Shown here piece by piece: positions 21,597-31,818 of a DNA stretch of 64,000 nt. The translations under genes were made by a program, and so were the position numbers. Source of the DNA: Aphanomyces cochlioides (Eukaryota > Oomycota > Saprolegniomycetes > Saprolegniales > Verrucalvaceae). The notes beneath the pieces are model-generated. The model did not search any database, was not told where the DNA came from, and worked only from the letters and a program-made list of their open reading frames with translations. The stretch is taken from positions 496,001-560,000 of the forward strand of contig JAHQRK010000027.1 in assembly GCA_019828595.1 (NCBI GenBank). The letters run 5' to 3'. The first letter of the stretch is position 1. Each line of letters begins with the position of its first letter.

Positions 21597-24500
21597 ATGG
21601 CCGACTCGGTCGATCATGAACAAGCCGTGATGGGTCTCATTTCGATGCTCATTAGGAAACCACACCCGACTACTCTTGATATGCTTGTGGAAGAGCTATC
21701 TCTTCTCCCTCAAGGCGACTACATGTGGATGAATGTCCTTCTTCTGCAATTGTACCAATGGCTTAACCAGGAAGTGACGAACGGAGCATCGACGCAGTTG
21801 GTTGAACAGCTATTAGCTGCGCTTGACAAAGCTCTACATGCATGCCGCATTGAAAAAGTCCAACAGAGTGAAGCGCAGTGCTTCAAGCTTCTTCAATGGT
21901 GTACACGCTTCGCCAACGATTACCAACTAACCATTATCATTGTAGCATGTTACAGTTGATGCCAACGATGGACGAAAAATCTACGGCATGCGTCTTGACG
22001 GATGAAGGACGTATTACTGCCCTTCGTTGCATTGAGCGTTTGTGTACGACTCCAACGCCACTGAAATTCCTTTCGACATCGGTGCCATTTGTTGCCTTCA
22101 TGGTACCGAAACTCGACTCGATGATGCGCATGCTCTCAATATTTAGGTCTCGACACTCGTTCTACGCGCTCAGAAAGACTTGAATCGCACTTGCCGTGTG
22201 AATGCTGTTCGAGCTCTGTCAGTTGTCGTTCGTGCCGTCGACGATGCACATGTTTCGACGCATGTCTTTCCTGGGCTCTCGAGTGCCCTCTTCCAGCTCA
22301 TCCAGAGTGATTTCAAGCTGGGATCTAAGCTCCCTACGGAGGCTTTGAACTGTCTAACTCATGCGACAGTCCTCGTCTTGCAAGATCAACGCTGCCAAGG
22401 TCTTGTTACAGTTCCAGAGTTCACTCTCGAGCCTGCTGTGGAGCCAACCCGCGTGACTCAACCACCTCTTGTCGCTTCTGGCGATTTACCAAACATCCTG
22501 CGCTCGTCCGACTGGCTTGCGACGACCCAAAGGAATATGGAAGTCCTGGTGACTCATGTCTGTCGCCAGCAGAGACACCATGCAAAGCCCAATGTCCGCC
22601 ACGCGTTGGTTCACTTTTGTACCGCGCTGCTCGTCCATTGCCGTCTGTCTTTGCCATCTTGCTTCATTCCATGCTACGAAACCATTCTAGCTCTGGCGCA
22701 AGATCCCATCGCGGCAATCCAAGAGGACGCCATGATCGCTCTGGCCAAGCTAGAAGCTGATATGACTCCATCAGAGCTCGTGCTTGTCCAGACTCAAGCA
22801 GGCACGCGCTTCCTCTTCCACGTCGAATCCCTCGCCAAGAAATGCGCTGTCGAAATAGACCTCGAGAGTGAAGCGCTGGCAACCCTTCAGATCTGCGCGG
22901 GCTATTTGACCCACATGAGCTCGACCCATGTCGTCTTGTCCACGCAAGTCGACCGCGTTCTCCGTGGGTGGTGCAAGATTTTGACCATCGATGCCGTGGA
23001 TGCTCAAGTCCTCACGCATGTAAATTTTGGCAGCGCGTGCACCGTCGCGTACTATCGCAAACGCTTTTTGCATTTTCGAACGGACGAAGCGATTCAAGCC
23101 GCTCTCTCCGTCGTGCGGCTCATGGGCGCCAACGGCTCCATGCTTTCCTTTGTCGATGCAATCTTTGACCAGCTCAACAACTCAGAGGTAGTCTATCTCG
23201 TGAGCGCCATGTCCTAACGCCGCGTTGGTTTCTCTAGCCACGTTCAAACGAGCTTCTCGTCTTGCTCAACCAGTTTGTCCTCGGCGCGGCTCACATCCAA
23301 GTGTCTCATGCATCTTGTCCCTCGCTGGACATCCACGTAGCGGGCTACATCCTCGACAATTTGCTTGAGCTTCCATTCTGGACGAGTGACGCCCATGACG
23401 AAGCGCAGAGTCTACTGCTTGAGATCGTCGGCAGCGTCGCCCAGGCTCTCACGACAGCGTTCAATCCACTTCTCATGCACGTTCTCTATCCAGTCGTGGA
23501 GCAGCTCGGTCGATCGTCCTCGCTAGTCCATCAAGCGGCCGTGGCGACGCTCGAACGCCTTGCTTGGTTTGGCGACTTTGGCACAGTGCCAAACCTTCTC
23601 CATGTCAACATGGATTATGTGATCGATATGCTTGTGAATCGCCTCCAGCATCTTGACGAATATCCCGAGACGCCGTCTGTAGTCCATGGGCTCTTACAAC
23701 AGGCAGGACCAGCGCCATTGCCGCTCCTGGAAGAAGCAGTCCGGGGTGTCCTTGGCAGTATGGATGCCCACGTGACGTCCAGGGAGCATACTCTTGGCCT
23801 GCTCCGCGTGATGAAAGTCATCGTGGCGAACCAACCCAAGCCAAGCCAGGAGACGCCGCCAGCGAAACCCAATGCCGTCGCGGCGTTCATCAGCGATATG
23901 AATGCGCTCTTCCACATTGATGACTATGAAGAAGCGCTGCCAGAAGCGCCGCCGAAAGAGGAGGAGGAACCATCCATGGAAGAGAAGATGAAAGGCGCCA
24001 TGCCAGTCGAGTTCGATCCCGAGCAGCCTCTTGACGAGTCAACGCTCCGCGGCATGACCAAACTCGTCCACGACATTGTCGTCTGCTGCACATACTTCAT
24101 CACAGCGCCAGACGTCGCGACGAGCTGCCTGGCATGGCAGGTCCTCCAAGAAGCCCTCGCCACGTTCGCGTCGAAAGATCTGCGGCCGCTCGTCCATCGC
24201 ATTTGGCCCATGCTCACTCGGCGTCTGGCGTCAACGTCGTCTTCCAAGCCCATGCTGCTCGCGGCAGTCCAATGCTTGAGCTCATTAGCAAGGCTCTGTG
24301 GGGACTTTCTCGGCGACAAGTTTGTCGAAACTCTCTGGCCGCTGTTTCAATCCTTCATGAGCCAACACGTTGCTTCTCCAACGATGGCGCTGGCGGACCT
24401 GACGCTTCAAGACGAGCAGCCTCAGGAGCCGCAAGCGCTTCGGCTGCACAACCTCACGGATCAAATCCTGCTAAACATGCTCATCTGCATCGAGTCCATG

Positions 24501-24848
24501 TGCAATGCGACGCAAAGCGTGAGCTCCATCACGTTTGAGCTCGCGTCGGCGTGTCAGCCATTCCTCGCTGCTTCCATGCCAACTCAGCTACAAGATCAAG
24601 GCCGCGCTGTCTTTGTCGCGCTTGCAAAACTCAATGGCGATCAACTCTTCCCAAGACTGGCCTACATGGCGTCCTTGGCGCTGCAGCCACCGCCGTCTAG
24701 CGCCTTTCCATCCTACAAGGAAGATGCAATCCTCAAGATCCAAGACAAAGTCAATCAACCAGCGATGTATGCGAGGAATGCGCGGCGGCTTCTCCACGCC
24801 ATGCACGACATGGTGCCATGGAGAGGTCATGGGATGAAAGGTGTATAA
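21597..24848 (+). CDS. TTI1: TTI1-like HEAT-repeat protein (TTT complex)
   Basis: Four exons join in frame: 21597-21898, 21946-22102, 22147-23187 and 23238-24848 (introns of 47, 44 and 50 nt), giving 1036 residues, close to the size of animal and fungal TTI1. The whole protein is alpha-helical repeat. The most telling segment is HQAAVATLERLAWFGDFGTV, then LLHVNMDYVIDMLVNRLQHL and LEEAVRGVLGSMDAHV, which matches the conserved TTI1 core (a family memory of NxDYLVDxLxxRLRxL). TTI1 acts with TELO2 and TTI2 to fold and stabilise PIKK kinases such as TOR, ATM and ATR (family knowledge). A low-complexity acidic insert (EEALPEAPPKEEEEPSMEEK) separates two repeat blocks. Alternative: another HEAT-repeat protein. 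Its end is 14 bp from the Hsp70 stop on the other strand. Confidence 0.7.
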
Positions 24849-24862
24849 AATTGGTATAGCAT

Positions 24863-26551
24863 CTAATCCATTTCTTCGTCGTTGCCGTTTGACGCGGCGG
24901 CCGATGCGACCGTGGCGGCAATTTCTTCTGCTTCTTGCTTGGCTTCCAACTCGGCGAGGATCGCATCGTCTTCTTCGGCCGCGGCTTCTGCAGCAGCAAC
25001 GATCGCATCCACATCGACAACACGCTTGGAATCACTCGAGACGGTGAGCGACTTGGAGCCACCTTCGGCATTGCGAACGTGAGCTTTGACAGTCAAGACG
25101 CCCTTGCGCGTCACATTGAACGACACTTCGATTTCAGGCTCGCCCTTCTCCATGAGGGGAATGCCCGAGAGCGTCAAGTTGGCCAACAACGTGTTGTCCT
25201 TCTTCAGGAGACGTTGGCCTTCGTAGATTTGAAGGTAGACAGCTTCTTGGTTGTCTGCGTGGGTCGTGAACACTTCTTGCGTCGTGGCAGGAAGGATCGT
25301 GTCGCGTTGGATCATTTCATAGACAGTGCCGTCGGCCAAACCAAGCGACAACGTCAATGGAACGGCTTCGACGTTGTTGAGAGGGTCCGAAGGAAGCGTC
25401 CAGCCGGCGGTTTCCGACAAAGTGGACGCTTCAATGGTCGCACCGAACGCGACAGCTTCATCCGGCGAGATGGTCACGTGGGCCTTCTTGCCGTCAAAGA
25501 AGTCTTCGACGGCAGATTGGATTTTTGGGATACGGCACGAACCACCGACAAGGAGGACGTGGTCGATCGATTCCTTGTCGTAGCCGGCACCTTCCAAGAG
25601 GCCGCCAATGTCTTTGGTCACCTTGCGGACGTGGTCGCCGACCATTTCTTCAAAGCGCGAGCGCGACAACTTGACGATCAAGTCGTGGCCTTCAGCGAGA
25701 GAATCGACTTCGATCGTGACTTGGGTTTGCGTCGAGAGCGACTTCTTGGCTTGCTCAGCAGCAACACGGATGCGGTGGAAAGCACGCGTGTTGTCAGCGC
25801 CGATTTGGACCTTCTTCTGGCGTTCGAACGTCTTGATGCAGTGGTCGACGATGGCATCCGTGAACACTTCACCGCCCAAAGCATGGTCACTGCCTGTGGC
25901 AAGGACGTTGAAGAGACCCTTGTCAATGCTCAAGAGCGTCAAGTCGGTCGAGGCACCACCGACATCGACAACAACAGCGACTTTGGATTCGTTCTTCTTG
26001 TCTTCGTCGAATCCGTACGCAATCGCTGCTGCGATGGGCTCGCTCACGTAACGCAAGACGTTCAAGTTGGCACCAGCAGCGGCTTGCTCCAAGAGCGCCT
26101 TTTGTTCATCGCTGTATCCTTCTGGGACGGTCAAGACGACGTTCTTGACGACTTCGCCCGTGTAGTCTTCAGCAAGTGCCTTCAATTTGCTCAAGACAAG
26201 CGTGCAGAATTCAACGGCAGGGACATCGCGGCTTCCATCAAGCACTTTCGCAACAGGAGCGCCTTCCTTGTCGGCGGTCAAGTCAAAGCTCCAGCCTTTC
26301 ACGTAGCCGTGCGTGTGTACATCCTTGTGCTTCTTGCCCAACACACGCTTCAAGTGGTAAACTGTATTGGCGGCGTTGTTGTGGAGTTTCGCGACGGCGG
26401 CATCGCCGACGACAATGTCATCCTGCGCAAAGGAGACAATGCAAGGAGTCGTGCGGAAGCCTTGGTCATTGGCAATCACAGTGACTTTTCCGTTGGCCCA
26501 TACACCAACGCACGCATGTGTCGTGCCGAGATCAATGCCAATGCTCGCCAT
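24863..26551 (-). CDS. Hsp70-family protein of Ssz1/HSPA14-like build, 562 aa, single exon
   Basis: ATG 26551 to TAA 24863 with no intron. The ATPase domain is complete: GIDLGTTHACVGVW (phosphate 1), VAVVVDVGGASTDLTLLSID (phosphate 2) and HVLLVGGSCRIPKIQ (adenosine motif). A beta-type substrate-binding part follows (LGLADGTVYEMIQRDTILPA .. NVTRKGVLTVKAHVR). The helical lid of ordinary Hsp70s is missing and is replaced by an Ala/Glu-rich tail ending NGNDEEMD. At 562 residues it is shorter than canonical Hsp70 (about 640) and near Ssz1 (538) and HSPA14 (509). Ssz-type proteins pair with zuotin on ribosomes as a chaperone complex. The subgroup call is inference; Hsp70 membership is certain. CCAAT-like boxes lie at about 26690-26705. 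Confidence 0.88.
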   Translation of the reverse strand: MASIGIDLGTTHACVGVWANGKVTVIANDQGFRTTPCIVSFAQDDIVVGDAAVAKLHNNAANTVYHLKRVLGKKHKDVHTHGYVKGWSFDLTADKEGAPVAKVLDGSRDVPAVEFCTLVLSKLKALAEDYTGEVVKNVVLTVPEGYSDEQKALLEQAAAGANLNVLRYVSEPIAAAIAYGFDEDKKNESKVAVVVDVGGASTDLTLLSIDKGLFNVLATGSDHALGGEVFTDAIVDHCIKTFERQKKVQIGADNTRAFHRIRVAAEQAKKSLSTQTQVTIEVDSLAEGHDLIVKLSRSRFEEMVGDHVRKVTKDIGGLLEGAGYDKESIDHVLLVGGSCRIPKIQSAVEDFFDGKKAHVTISPDEAVAFGATIEASTLSETAGWTLPSDPLNNVEAVPLTLSLGLADGTVYEMIQRDTILPATTQEVFTTHADNQEAVYLQIYEGQRLLKKDNTLLANLTLSGIPLMEKGEPEIEVSFNVTRKGVLTVKAHVRNAEGGSKSLTVSSDSKRVVDVDAIVAAAEAAAEEDDAILAELEAKQEAEEIAATVASAAASNGNDEEMD

Positions 26552-27126
26552 GAGTGGTCTGGAAGCGACGAAGTTGGTTCAAAAGTGCATCTTGGGCCAT
26601 ACCCTCGTCTCGAAGTTTTCACCGTTTCACTTGAAATTTGTATACTAAAATCGAAGTTAGATCGAAGTTTCCATTTGCTTCGACAACCATTGGAACCGCC
26701 AGCCAATAAATGGAAGACGCTCACGGTGACAAGATGGAGGAAGGCGCGGGCGAATCTCCATGTTTGGCAAGTCTAGAGAGAGAGAGTAGAGCGTTCAGAA
26801 AGGCTCTATTCGTCTTGCTAAGCGAAGAGAAGCTCAGTGATATCGTTTCCAGCGGTGGTGGAGTCGTTGTCGTTGACATAGTCTAGAAGATGGAGATGAT
26901 CAGGATGGAAGAGGTCGTCACTTGGTCAGTTCATTGACATGAGGGCGCATTTCGAGTGCATAGAGTTGATTCGAGTGTGTATGGATAAGTTTGTGGCAAG
27001 AGTGTGTTGGCAGAAAAGAAAACTATCGATTAGAGATTGGAGATATACACTTTCACGATGGAACGACAGAGCTCGAGCATTGGAATAGAGACACAAATGT
27101 TGCCACGGGGACGACTGACGACGGAT
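26552..27126. other. Intergenic region between Hsp70 and CISD2
   Basis: Contains a short (AG)n run at about 26777-26786 and a CCAAT box (GCCAGCCAATAAATGG, about 26697-26712) 150 bp upstream of Hsp70. Short minus-strand frames around 26820-26960 have weak coding character (TTAGNDITELLFA before a TAG) but I cannot join them into a gene. Confidence 0.3.
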
Positions 27127-27590
27127 TTACTCCTTCTTTTGAATGATGAGAGGGCCGACGTTATCCCCAGTCTGTTTGTTGTGCTCAGTATGCGATCCGT
27201 CGCAAAAGGGGAACTATCACGGTGAGAATGAGTTCGATATGACTGGATGGTACGAGAGAAGTTCACCTTTTTGGACTTCCAGCAGCGGCACAAGACGCAT
27301 TTCAACGATCCTTTCGTAAACATGTCTTCAATATCGCACGTGTCCACGACTTTTTCCTTGTCGAGTGAAATCTTAGTGTTGATGCGCTTGGACGGGGCGG
27401 GTTTCTTGCTGCCCCCAAACACACTTGCCAAGATCGTAATGAGCAGCACGACGAGCGTCACGAGCAACGGAGCGAGGGTTTGCCACTCCTCCGGCGTCAA
27501 CTTTGCAAATCCACCCACCGTGCTTGGAATCGGTAGCGATTTGAGGTACTTTGGCAGGTCAATCTTGAGGACTTTCCGCGCGACTTCCAT
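27127..27590 (-). CDS. CISD2: CISD2-like CDGSH iron-sulfur domain protein, 136 aa
   Basis: Two exons: 27267-27590 and 27127-27213 (53-nt intron), 136 residues against 135 for human CISD2. The start MEVARKVLKIDLPKYLKSLP followed by FAKLTPEEWQTLAP parallels the N-terminus of CISD2. It is followed by one membrane helix (LLVTLVVLLITILASVF). The cytosolic part ends in the CDGSH motif assembled across the intron: CRCWKSKK plus FPFCDGSHTEHNKQTGDNVG, supplying three Cys and one His for a [2Fe-2S] cluster. CISD proteins sit in the outer mitochondrial or ER membrane and handle iron, calcium and redox signals (family knowledge). ATG 27590 was chosen over upstream in-frame codons because it matches the family length. 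A double TTATCCGGATA site lies 53 bp upstream. Confidence 0.9.
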
Positions 27591-27642
27591 CTTTGCTCCT
27601 TGACGTATCTTTCTGTCTGGTGGTTGAAGTGCTCGCGCTTTC

Positions 27643-27664
27643 TTATCCGGATATTTCCGGATAA
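27643..27664. promoter_or_regulatory. TTATCCGGATA plus CCGGATAA palindromic site upstream of CISD2
   Basis: TTATCCGGATA at 27643-27653 and CCGGATAA at 27657-27664, 53-74 bp upstream of the start codon. Same motif as before other genes. Inferred promoter element. Confidence 0.5.
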
Positions 27665-28111
27665 ACATAAGAAATTGGAGGTTGACTTGCTTTTTGTATG
27701 CAACGACAAATTTCCAGAAAAACGAACCGACGATTCAGCGGATAAACGAACCGACGACTGAACTTCCGACATAGATGACATCAAGAGAACAGACAAGCGC
27801 GGCGCGACGACTCACGTGCAAGAAATGAGCCAGAGTTTACACTGCTCGACGCATCACAGTGGCATCGATGACGAGGTTGAACCGCGACGGTGATTACGGT
27901 GTTCTCCAGTTGATTATGGTCCTTGCCTTGGCTCAGCATCGCGGTCCACCCATGTCAGTTGCACGGAAATCAAGTCGGCATGGCTGCAGCACGACAGCCT
28001 GTATCGAGTTGTTGAGTTTGAACCTTAAAAGAGTGGCCTGCGCTTTGAAGTCCCCGCAAGGCGACACCACAATGGCTCGCTGTGATTACTTGCTGGAAGA
28101 TACGTGGGACC

Positions 28112-28819
28112 ATGGACGCAGCTTCTCTGCCGGCGTTGTGGCGTTGTCCTGCCAAGCTCCAAGAGCCAAATCGAAGACTGATCATGCTTTCAGAGAAACG
28201 ACTGCAATACAGGACAACTTGGAGGAGAAGAGTGCGTATGCACGTCGTGATCATGGGCTCAAACCAAGTTGACGAAGACAACAACGCGAGCGACACCGCA
28301 TTCCACCGTGTACTAGTTGTTTCTCACCCTTGTCGCCAGGAAACAAGTGCACTTTATAAAACAGCGCCAGCCGCATCAATGTACCCAAGAGAGTCCATGG
28401 CGCAAGCCAACAGCGGCGATCTCTTCCACCGCTTCTGCCGCATGGGTCCGCGAATCCACGCCCAGCACTGCAGGAGAATCGACGTCTCAGCGGCAATTGA
28501 AACGAACCGACGACAAGCGTGGACGCGCATATTTGCCTACCCGCGCATCCAGCAACTTCTCAGCATTGCACTTGAGATGGAAGCGCAATGGCAACGACAA
28601 GAAGATGGCGACTACACGTCCATGGAACCTGCGCTGCCATCATGGAAGCTGTTTCAAATGCGAGTTCTACTTAACCTGTTCCAGGGCATGCCTCCAACGC
28701 TGCCTCCTCCGCTCCGGTTCAAGAAAAGCACGCGGGCCATCGATTTCAAGGGCAAGCGCACGGGCAGAAACAAGCGGCGCGTCGTGCGCAGTCCTCCGCC
28801 ACGGTTTCCATGGCCTTAG
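28112..28819 (+). CDS. Basic hypothetical protein ending in FPWP, paralogue of 34139-34549
   Basis: An open frame from ATG 28112 (MDAASLPALWRCPAKLQEPN) to TAG at 28819, about 235 residues, rich in Arg and His. The C-terminal third, LPPPLRFKKSTRAIDFKGKR followed by RRVVRSPPPRFPWP, corresponds to APPPLRFKTNLRYMDNQH .. RRHVKCLPCRFPWY in the frame at 34139-34549. The preceding segments also share LFH(R/S)xFRM spacing. The match implies a real gene family. I recognise no domain. A second frame on the same strand is also open over part of this gene, so the N-terminal reading is uncertain. It lies just outside the left end of the Harbinger element. Confidence 0.45.
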   Translation: MDAASLPALWRCPAKLQEPNRRLIMLSEKRLQYRTTWRRRVRMHVVIMGSNQVDEDNNASDTAFHRVLVVSHPCRQETSALYKTAPAASMYPRESMAQANSGDLFHRFCRMGPRIHAQHCRRIDVSAAIETNRRQAWTRIFAYPRIQQLLSIALEMEAQWQRQEDGDYTSMEPALPSWKLFQMRVLLNLFQGMPPTLPPPLRFKKSTRAIDFKGKRTGRNKRRVVRSPPPRFPWP

Positions 28820-28969
28820 GCCTTTGTGTCCGTGTCATCATATCACTTCTAACATAACCGTTCTCATGCGTACAATGTGTTACATTACAGAGAGTACTTA
28901 ATACAACTGTACTATAAGGGCCTGGTCGGTAGGATTTTTCGTTCCTGCTTGTGTCGTTCACGCTTCTTA

Positions 28970-28987
28970 CGGATAATATCTATCCGG
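28970..28987 (+). promoter_or_regulatory. CGGATA..TATCCGG motif upstream of the Harbinger transposase
   Basis: CGGATA at 28970-28975 and TATCCGG at 28981-28987, 68 bp upstream of ATG 29055 and inside the transposon. It resembles the host promoter motif. Inference. Confidence 0.35.
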
Positions 28988-29054
28988 AAATGATCGATTT
29001 TGTGGTCGGCAAACAGTCTCTGCTTTGACGTCCCTGCTTTTTGTACCCGCTTCC

Positions 29055-30077
29055 ATGTCCTACAATGCTTTAGTTGCTGGTGTGGTGGCCATAGCCATGT
29101 CTTCTGTGTGTTTGGCCGTTTCTTCTCTCTCCCTCCCTCTCTCTCAAGTGTCCGCGAAGTTCAATATACTAACAGTCACTCAAGTTGACTTTGATTGCAT
29201 GCTCGACGACCGACACTATGAACAATGGTTTCGTGAAAACCTTAGATGCTCTCAAACTACTTTCATTCGTCTGGTGAAATGGATCCGACCCCTTGTCCCA
29301 TTGCTTGCTCGTGAATCCCGACGACATTCCTTCGAGAAGAAAGTTGCTGTGTATCTGTATTTTCTTGGGACAGAAGGAGGATACCGAGAAACTGCAGCAG
29401 CCTTCGGCATTTCTAAATCTTGGTGTATCTACATCATATCTGTGTTGGTGGCCAATTTGGTGAAAGAAGTAAAAACATGGATATTTCTACCTTCGACGAC
29501 CTCAGAGTGGCGAAAAATTGAAACTGGTTTCTATAGAAAACAGCATGTTCCTGGTGTCGTGGGTGCCGTGGATGGAACTCTTATTGACATCCAAAGACCA
29601 AAAGATTTTGATGGGTTCTATAATAGAAACAGCGACCCCTCCCTCAACATTCAAGCTGTCGTCGATTCAAAATTACTCTTCATGTCTGTCGATATTCGGC
29701 CTGGCTCGTACTCTGACCGGAAGATATGGAAAAATTCAAAATTCGGGAGACGAATTCGACACCTTATTCCCCAGGGCTGTTTTGTCATAGGAGACGCTGG
29801 GTATACGCTGTTGCCGTGGTTGATAACACCTTTTATTCCCCGAGAAGAAGGAGGAAGACTCTCAAAACTACAAAAAAGATTTAATTATAAACTGTCTAGC
29901 ACTCGAATGTCTGTAGAATGTGCATTTGGTCGATTGAAAGAGCGATTCCGAGTACTGAAGTCGGTCATGAACGAAATGTCTCTCGATCAAACAGTATCAA
30001 TCGTCATGTCCTGCTTCATACTGCACAACATGTTCATTCAGTTTGATGATGATTTGTTTGACATACCTAGTCATTGA
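29055..30077 (+). CDS. HARBI1-like transposase nuclease, nearly intact
   Basis: From ATG 29055 (MSYNALVAGVVAIAMSS) to TGA 30077. A helix-turn-helix-like region (YRETAAAFGISKSWCIYIIS) precedes the DDE_Tnp_4 nuclease. The catalytic triad is visible: VVGAVDGTLIDI (Asp), CFVIGDAGYTLLPWL (Asp) and SVECAFGRLKERFRVL (Glu), with ILHNMF at the C-terminal helix, as in HARBI1. After the TGA the same frame continues for 37 codons (RDRNIYFQPEDEDDSETNPF) to a TAA at 30191. The TGA is therefore probably a late nonsense change that trims an acidic tail and spares the nuclease core. It needs the Myb-like partner encoded at 30204-31049 for nuclear import and TIR binding (family knowledge). Confidence 0.8.
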   Translation: MSYNALVAGVVAIAMSSVCLAVSSLSLPLSQVSAKFNILTVTQVDFDCMLDDRHYEQWFRENLRCSQTTFIRLVKWIRPLVPLLARESRRHSFEKKVAVYLYFLGTEGGYRETAAAFGISKSWCIYIISVLVANLVKEVKTWIFLPSTTSEWRKIETGFYRKQHVPGVVGAVDGTLIDIQRPKDFDGFYNRNSDPSLNIQAVVDSKLLFMSVDIRPGSYSDRKIWKNSKFGRRIRHLIPQGCFVIGDAGYTLLPWLITPFIPREEGGRLSKLQKRFNYKLSSTRMSVECAFGRLKERFRVLKSVMNEMSLDQTVSIVMSCFILHNMFIQFDDDLFDIPSH

Positions 30078-30203
30078 CGTGATCGCAACATCTACTTTCA
30101 ACCAGAAGATGAAGACGACTCCGAAACTAATCCATTTTTACGAAAGGCCGCTCGCAACAAACGAAATGCAATAGCTCGACTAGTCTATTAATTCATTATG
30201 CAA

Positions 30204-31049
30204 TTAACATTCTTGTCTACTTTCCTTCGTTGTCCCCCCAACTAAATGATCCAACAGCTTCGTCAAAGTTTCGTTCTGCTTTGTAATCGCGCTCAAGACA
30301 TCGTCCATTGTCGCTCCAGTTTTTGGTTCCGCTGGGGCGTTTGTTGCAGCGAGCGATGAGCCCAAGAATACAAGTCCGTCTTTGATGGCATTGAAGCCCG
30401 CTTCGAGAGCATCACTACTATTCTTTGTCTTGGCTTGTTGATTCTTTTTCTTGCGCTTCTGGGGGCGATCTTCATCGCTCTCGATGACAATCTCATTCTT
30501 CTCAACTTTAATCGAGTCGCATGAAATTATTTTTCTATCAGAATGTCCTATTTCACGTTTAGACTACAATTAGATAGCACATAAAGTTTAATGCATTACC
30601 ATCATCATCACTACAATCATCGGTCGACATCAATGCTTCTCTTTGATATCCAACTTTAGACCCCCAATATTCCATCATTAAGTCAAAATGTTGCGGTGGT
30701 GGCAGCTTTGGGAGGTTGCCAGTTGGGGTCAGCAACGTAGGATTTGAAGACGACCACGCCGTTTTAAGTTTTTGAAACTATGCAGTAAGATCAATGGGCA
30801 TGTGATTCCGTGCTCTACCTTATCTTGTACTTGGGCAACACTAAATTCTTTTGTCATCGATAGACTCAGCTCGGCAGCCAGCATTATGTAGGCAACCTTT
30901 TTGTCTGCATTGTTCTTTGAGTTGAACCGAGAGGCCAAGTCAGACTTATAGCGCAGCTGAAATAATTTTGCGACGCTATCGTCGAACCAAAGACCAGTCC
31001 TGTCGGCCGACTTGACCTTCGTCTTCTTTGGGCGTTTAGCCTTGCTCAT
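30204..31049 (-). CDS. Myb/SANT-like accessory protein of the Harbinger element, 250 aa
   Basis: Three exons join in frame: 30819-31049, 30600-30777 and 30204-30547 (introns of 41 and 52 nt), 250 residues, ATG to TAA. The N-terminal trihelix has three spaced Trp/Phe-type positions: LWFDDSVAKLFQLRYKSDLA, AQVQDKFQKLKTAWSSSN. A Pro-rich linker follows (GNLPKLPPPQHFDLMMEYW), then an acidic Ser patch, a basic nuclear-localisation stretch (RPQKRKKKNQQAK) and a C-terminal helix (DVLSAITKQNETLTKLLDHL). In PIF/Harbinger elements this protein recruits the transposase to the nucleus and the TIRs (family knowledge). Convergent to the transposase. No lesion found. Confidence 0.75.
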
Positions 31050-31354
31050 TGTCGAGACTACATGTTGATGGTAATTGTTCAGTTATTCGCTGTGTGTGCA
31101 CGTCCTCTCGTCCTCTGTGGCGGTTGGTCTCGTGTCATGGTGGGTGGCTCGTTCTTCGTCGTCCATTGGAAGTGTCGAAAGGCAAGTGAAGCAGGAACGA
31201 GTCTCCCCATGCAGAGACAATCCGTCACTGCCTGGTTGAGGAGAAAAAAGCAGAAACGTGTACCGGATACGAATAAATCTAACCAATGGGATTGAAGTCG
31301 TTCCTGCTTTTTGAACAAAAGCAGGAACGAAAATTCCTACCGACCAGGCCCTAA

Positions 31355-31790
31355 GGGCAGTTGGAAAAAGTCGACTTTTTCTTCGTCGATGTTATCAGAA
31401 ATAGATGGGTTTATCGACTTTTTCCCCAAGTAGGTCCTGGACCTACTTTTTAAAAAGTAGACGAAAACATGTAAAGTTTGTATAGAGGGATTTGTGAAAA
31501 AGTCGATGTCGTTTGCAATTTCACTGGTTAAAATGGATGAAATCACAGTGCTGGCGATGAAGCCGTGCATCGTTGGCGCTGTTACTGCAATAGGGAGCGA
31601 TAGGTGGCGACATCCAGGCCTTCTACGAATCGTGCAAACTATTCGAAACAACGAAATGCCCTTGCGTTGGTTCTATATTGACGATTTGTCCGACTTTTGT
31701 AAAGTTGACGACGCCGACCACTCGTCGACTTGTCTTCAACGACTTAAGTCGAGCTCCAAAAAGTCGTTGTTGCAAACTTCGACCAGGCCC
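31355..31790. repeat. MITE directly abutting the Harbinger element, TAA duplication shared
   Basis: Starts GGGCAGTTGGAAAAAGTCGA and ends ..CTTCGACCAGGCCC, flanked by TAA at 31352-31354 (the same TAA that bounds the Harbinger element) and at 31791-31793. The right end shares GGGCCTGGTCG with the Harbinger TIR. No long coding frame. Probably a non-autonomous relative that inserted at, or was used as, the target of the larger element. Confidence 0.6.
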
Positions 31791-31818
31791 TAATACGTAC
31801 TATTAGTACAACACATTA

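Larger units (their letters stand above)
28918..31351. mobile_element. PIF/Harbinger DNA transposon with both genes (2434 bp)
   Basis: Terminal inverted repeats of about 33 bp begin GGGCCTGGTCGGTAGGA at 28918 and, on the other strand, at 31351. They differ at one position. They are flanked by TAA at 28915-28917 and 31352-31354, the 3-bp TWA-type duplication of this superfamily. Inside are a plus-strand transposase and a convergent minus-strand Myb/SANT-like gene, the standard two-gene layout. Near the right end CGTTCCTGCTTTTT..AAAAGCAGGAACG forms a subterminal hairpin. Near-identical ends and long open frames suggest a young insertion. Confidence 0.88.

Noticed and set aside
24935..26776. 613-codon plus-strand open frame
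   Set aside because: Exact antisense of the Hsp70 gene; long antisense frames on Hsp70 genes are a known by-product of their codon bias. No independent domain is visible.
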